This document shows, piece by piece, positions 5,443 through 5,784 of a stretch of DNA of 5,784 bases (its first letter is position 1; each line of letters begins with the position of its first letter). The position numbers and the translations under genes were made by a program. The stretch comes from Candidatus Bathyarchaeota archaeon (lineage in GTDB: Archaea > Thermoproteota > Bathyarchaeia > RBG-16-48-13 > GCA-020355125). Below the pieces are notes generated by a model, which was not told the origin of the DNA, did not search any database, and saw only the letters and a program-made list of their open reading frames with translations. The DNA lies in contig DAOVBJ010000067.1 in NCBI GenBank assembly GCA_030670615.1, forward strand, positions 1 through 5,784. The letters are read 5' to 3'.

Positions 5443-5536
5443 GGGCCCGTGGCCCAGTATGGATGGGGCGTTGGCCTCCGATCACTTCGCGAGGGAAAGC
5501 CAGAAATCGTGGGTTCAAATCCCACCGGGCCCGCCA
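5443..5536 (+). tRNA. tRNA-Arg(CCG) with a 16-base intron and encoded CCA
   Basis: The acceptor stem GGGCCCG pairs perfectly with CGGGCCC, followed by G73 and an encoded CCA (5534-5536). The D-stem is GCCC/GGGC, with G18-G19-A20 in the loop. The anticodon stem is TTGGC (5471-5475) with GCCAG (5499-5503). The T-arm is GTGGG-TTCAAAT-CCCAC. The variable loop has five bases, with G15 and C48 able to form the Levitt pair. The anticodon-loop region has 23 bases instead of 7. Placing the intron at the canonical site after base 37 makes it 5482-5497 and leaves C-T-CCG-A-A, with anticodon CCG at 5478-5480 (reads Arg codon CGG). The bulge-helix-bulge is imperfect: bases 32-35 against 5492-5495 give C-G, U-G, C-G and a C-A mismatch. 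A20 agrees with arginine identity. The anticodon rests on this intron placement. Confidence 0.85.
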
Positions 5537-5538
5537 CA

Positions 5539-5607
5539 AGCTAGCTATCAATCTTTTGACACAAAAGAAGCCCAAGAACATATCAAAACCCACACATAGC
5601 TAGCTAT
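5539..5607. repeat. Two direct copies of AGCTAGCTAT flanking a spacer
   Basis: AGCTAGCTAT occurs at 5539-5548, three bases after the tRNA CCA end, and again at 5598-5607. The second copy is extended to the perfect 12-base palindrome ATAGCTAGCTAT (5596-5607). The shared AGCTAGCT core also occurs at 1798-1805, next to the stop in the ThiN remnant. The repeats could be target-site or attachment-like duplications beside a tRNA, but I see no integrase or mobile element. Confidence 0.35.
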
Positions 5608-5622
5608 TCCTACTGGGTTTTT
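5585..5622. terminator. Hairpin between tRNA-Arg and the converging right-edge ORF
   Basis: AAAACCCA (5585-5592) pairs perfectly with TGGGTTTT (5614-5621) across a 21-base loop that contains the 12-base palindrome. On the plus strand a T-run (TTTTT) ends the stem, and on the minus strand TTTT does, so it could terminate both converging transcripts. It lies 48 bases after the tRNA. Confidence 0.45.
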
Positions 5623-5784
5623 GTGATTCTAACTGTTTGATTAGGGTTTCCAATCTAACAATTAGGTCTTCAAGGCCCCTCACATAACTGTTTTATATGG
5701 ATTTTAATCTTTTTTCGTGGTCTTTCACTGCATTTATTAAAAGGTCCATTGTATCCATTTTCTCACTAAAGCGATTTCTGGTCT
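5600..5784 (-). pseudogene. Small coiled-coil-like coding stretch with an in-frame TAA, partial at right edge
   Basis: One minus-strand frame entering from the right edge reads TRNRFSEKMDTMDLLINAV then KDHEKRLKSI, hits TAA at 5695-5693, and continues in the same frame as NSYVRGLEDLIVRLE then TLIKQLESQKPSRNS to TAG at 5602-5600. Both halves look like one amphipathic helical or coiled-coil protein (Leu/Ile spacing, Lys/Glu-rich), which suggests a nonsense mutation in a small gene. The alternatives are a protein ending at the TAA (ATG at 5758, 21 residues, or longer from outside the window) or chance. The final codons overlap the hairpin at 5585-5622. No family is recognised, and the N-terminal extent is unknown because the window ends. 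Confidence 0.35.

Noticed and set aside
5349..5537. Minus-strand 62-codon ORF beginning MAGPVGFEPT
   Set aside because: It is the antisense of the tRNA. Such ORFs are a well-known false annotation in archaea.
1..5784. CRISPR array, transposase or phage genes
   Set aside because: No regularly spaced repeats, transposase motifs or phage structural proteins were seen in any frame.

Overview
The window looks archaeal. It carries an ABCE1/Rli1 ATPase, a short archaeal-type triosephosphate isomerase (228 residues), TATA-like boxes about 25-30 bases ahead of probable transcript starts, GGTG-type Shine-Dalgarno sites, and a CCA-encoding tRNA whose anticodon loop is split by a 16-base intron. I cannot name the lineage from this sequence. 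An uncultured TACK-type or Bathyarchaeia-like archaeon is a guess.

Left third (1-2040, minus strand): a thiamin-related block. Reading leftward, it holds the decayed remnant of a ThiN (thiamin phosphate synthase) domain, a TATA-like promoter, a well-conserved TPP riboswitch, a leader with a U-rich tract, thiW (predicted ECF-type S component for a thiamin precursor), and a BMP-family extracellular solute-binding protein that runs off the left edge. The arrangement suggests salvage of a thiamin precursor, switched off when TPP is abundant. The adjacent biosynthetic or regulatory ThiN domain appears to have been lost.

Middle (2050-5049, plus strand): a small, extremely acidic protein of unknown function, then ABCE1 (ribosome recycling), then tpiA (glycolysis/gluconeogenesis). 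Each has its own plausible promoter. The conserved first beta strand of ABCE1 (RIAVLD) lies partly upstream of the first standard start codon, in a frame with no ATG, GTG or TTG, which hints at initiation at an AUA or AUU codon.

Right end (5050-5784): a mostly non-coding stretch with a hairpin after tpiA and a short minus-strand ORF that may be a gene remnant, then an intron-containing tRNA-Arg(CCG). After the tRNA comes a hairpin whose loop holds a perfect 12-base palindrome. Converging on it from the right edge is a minus-strand coding stretch interrupted by one in-frame TAA.
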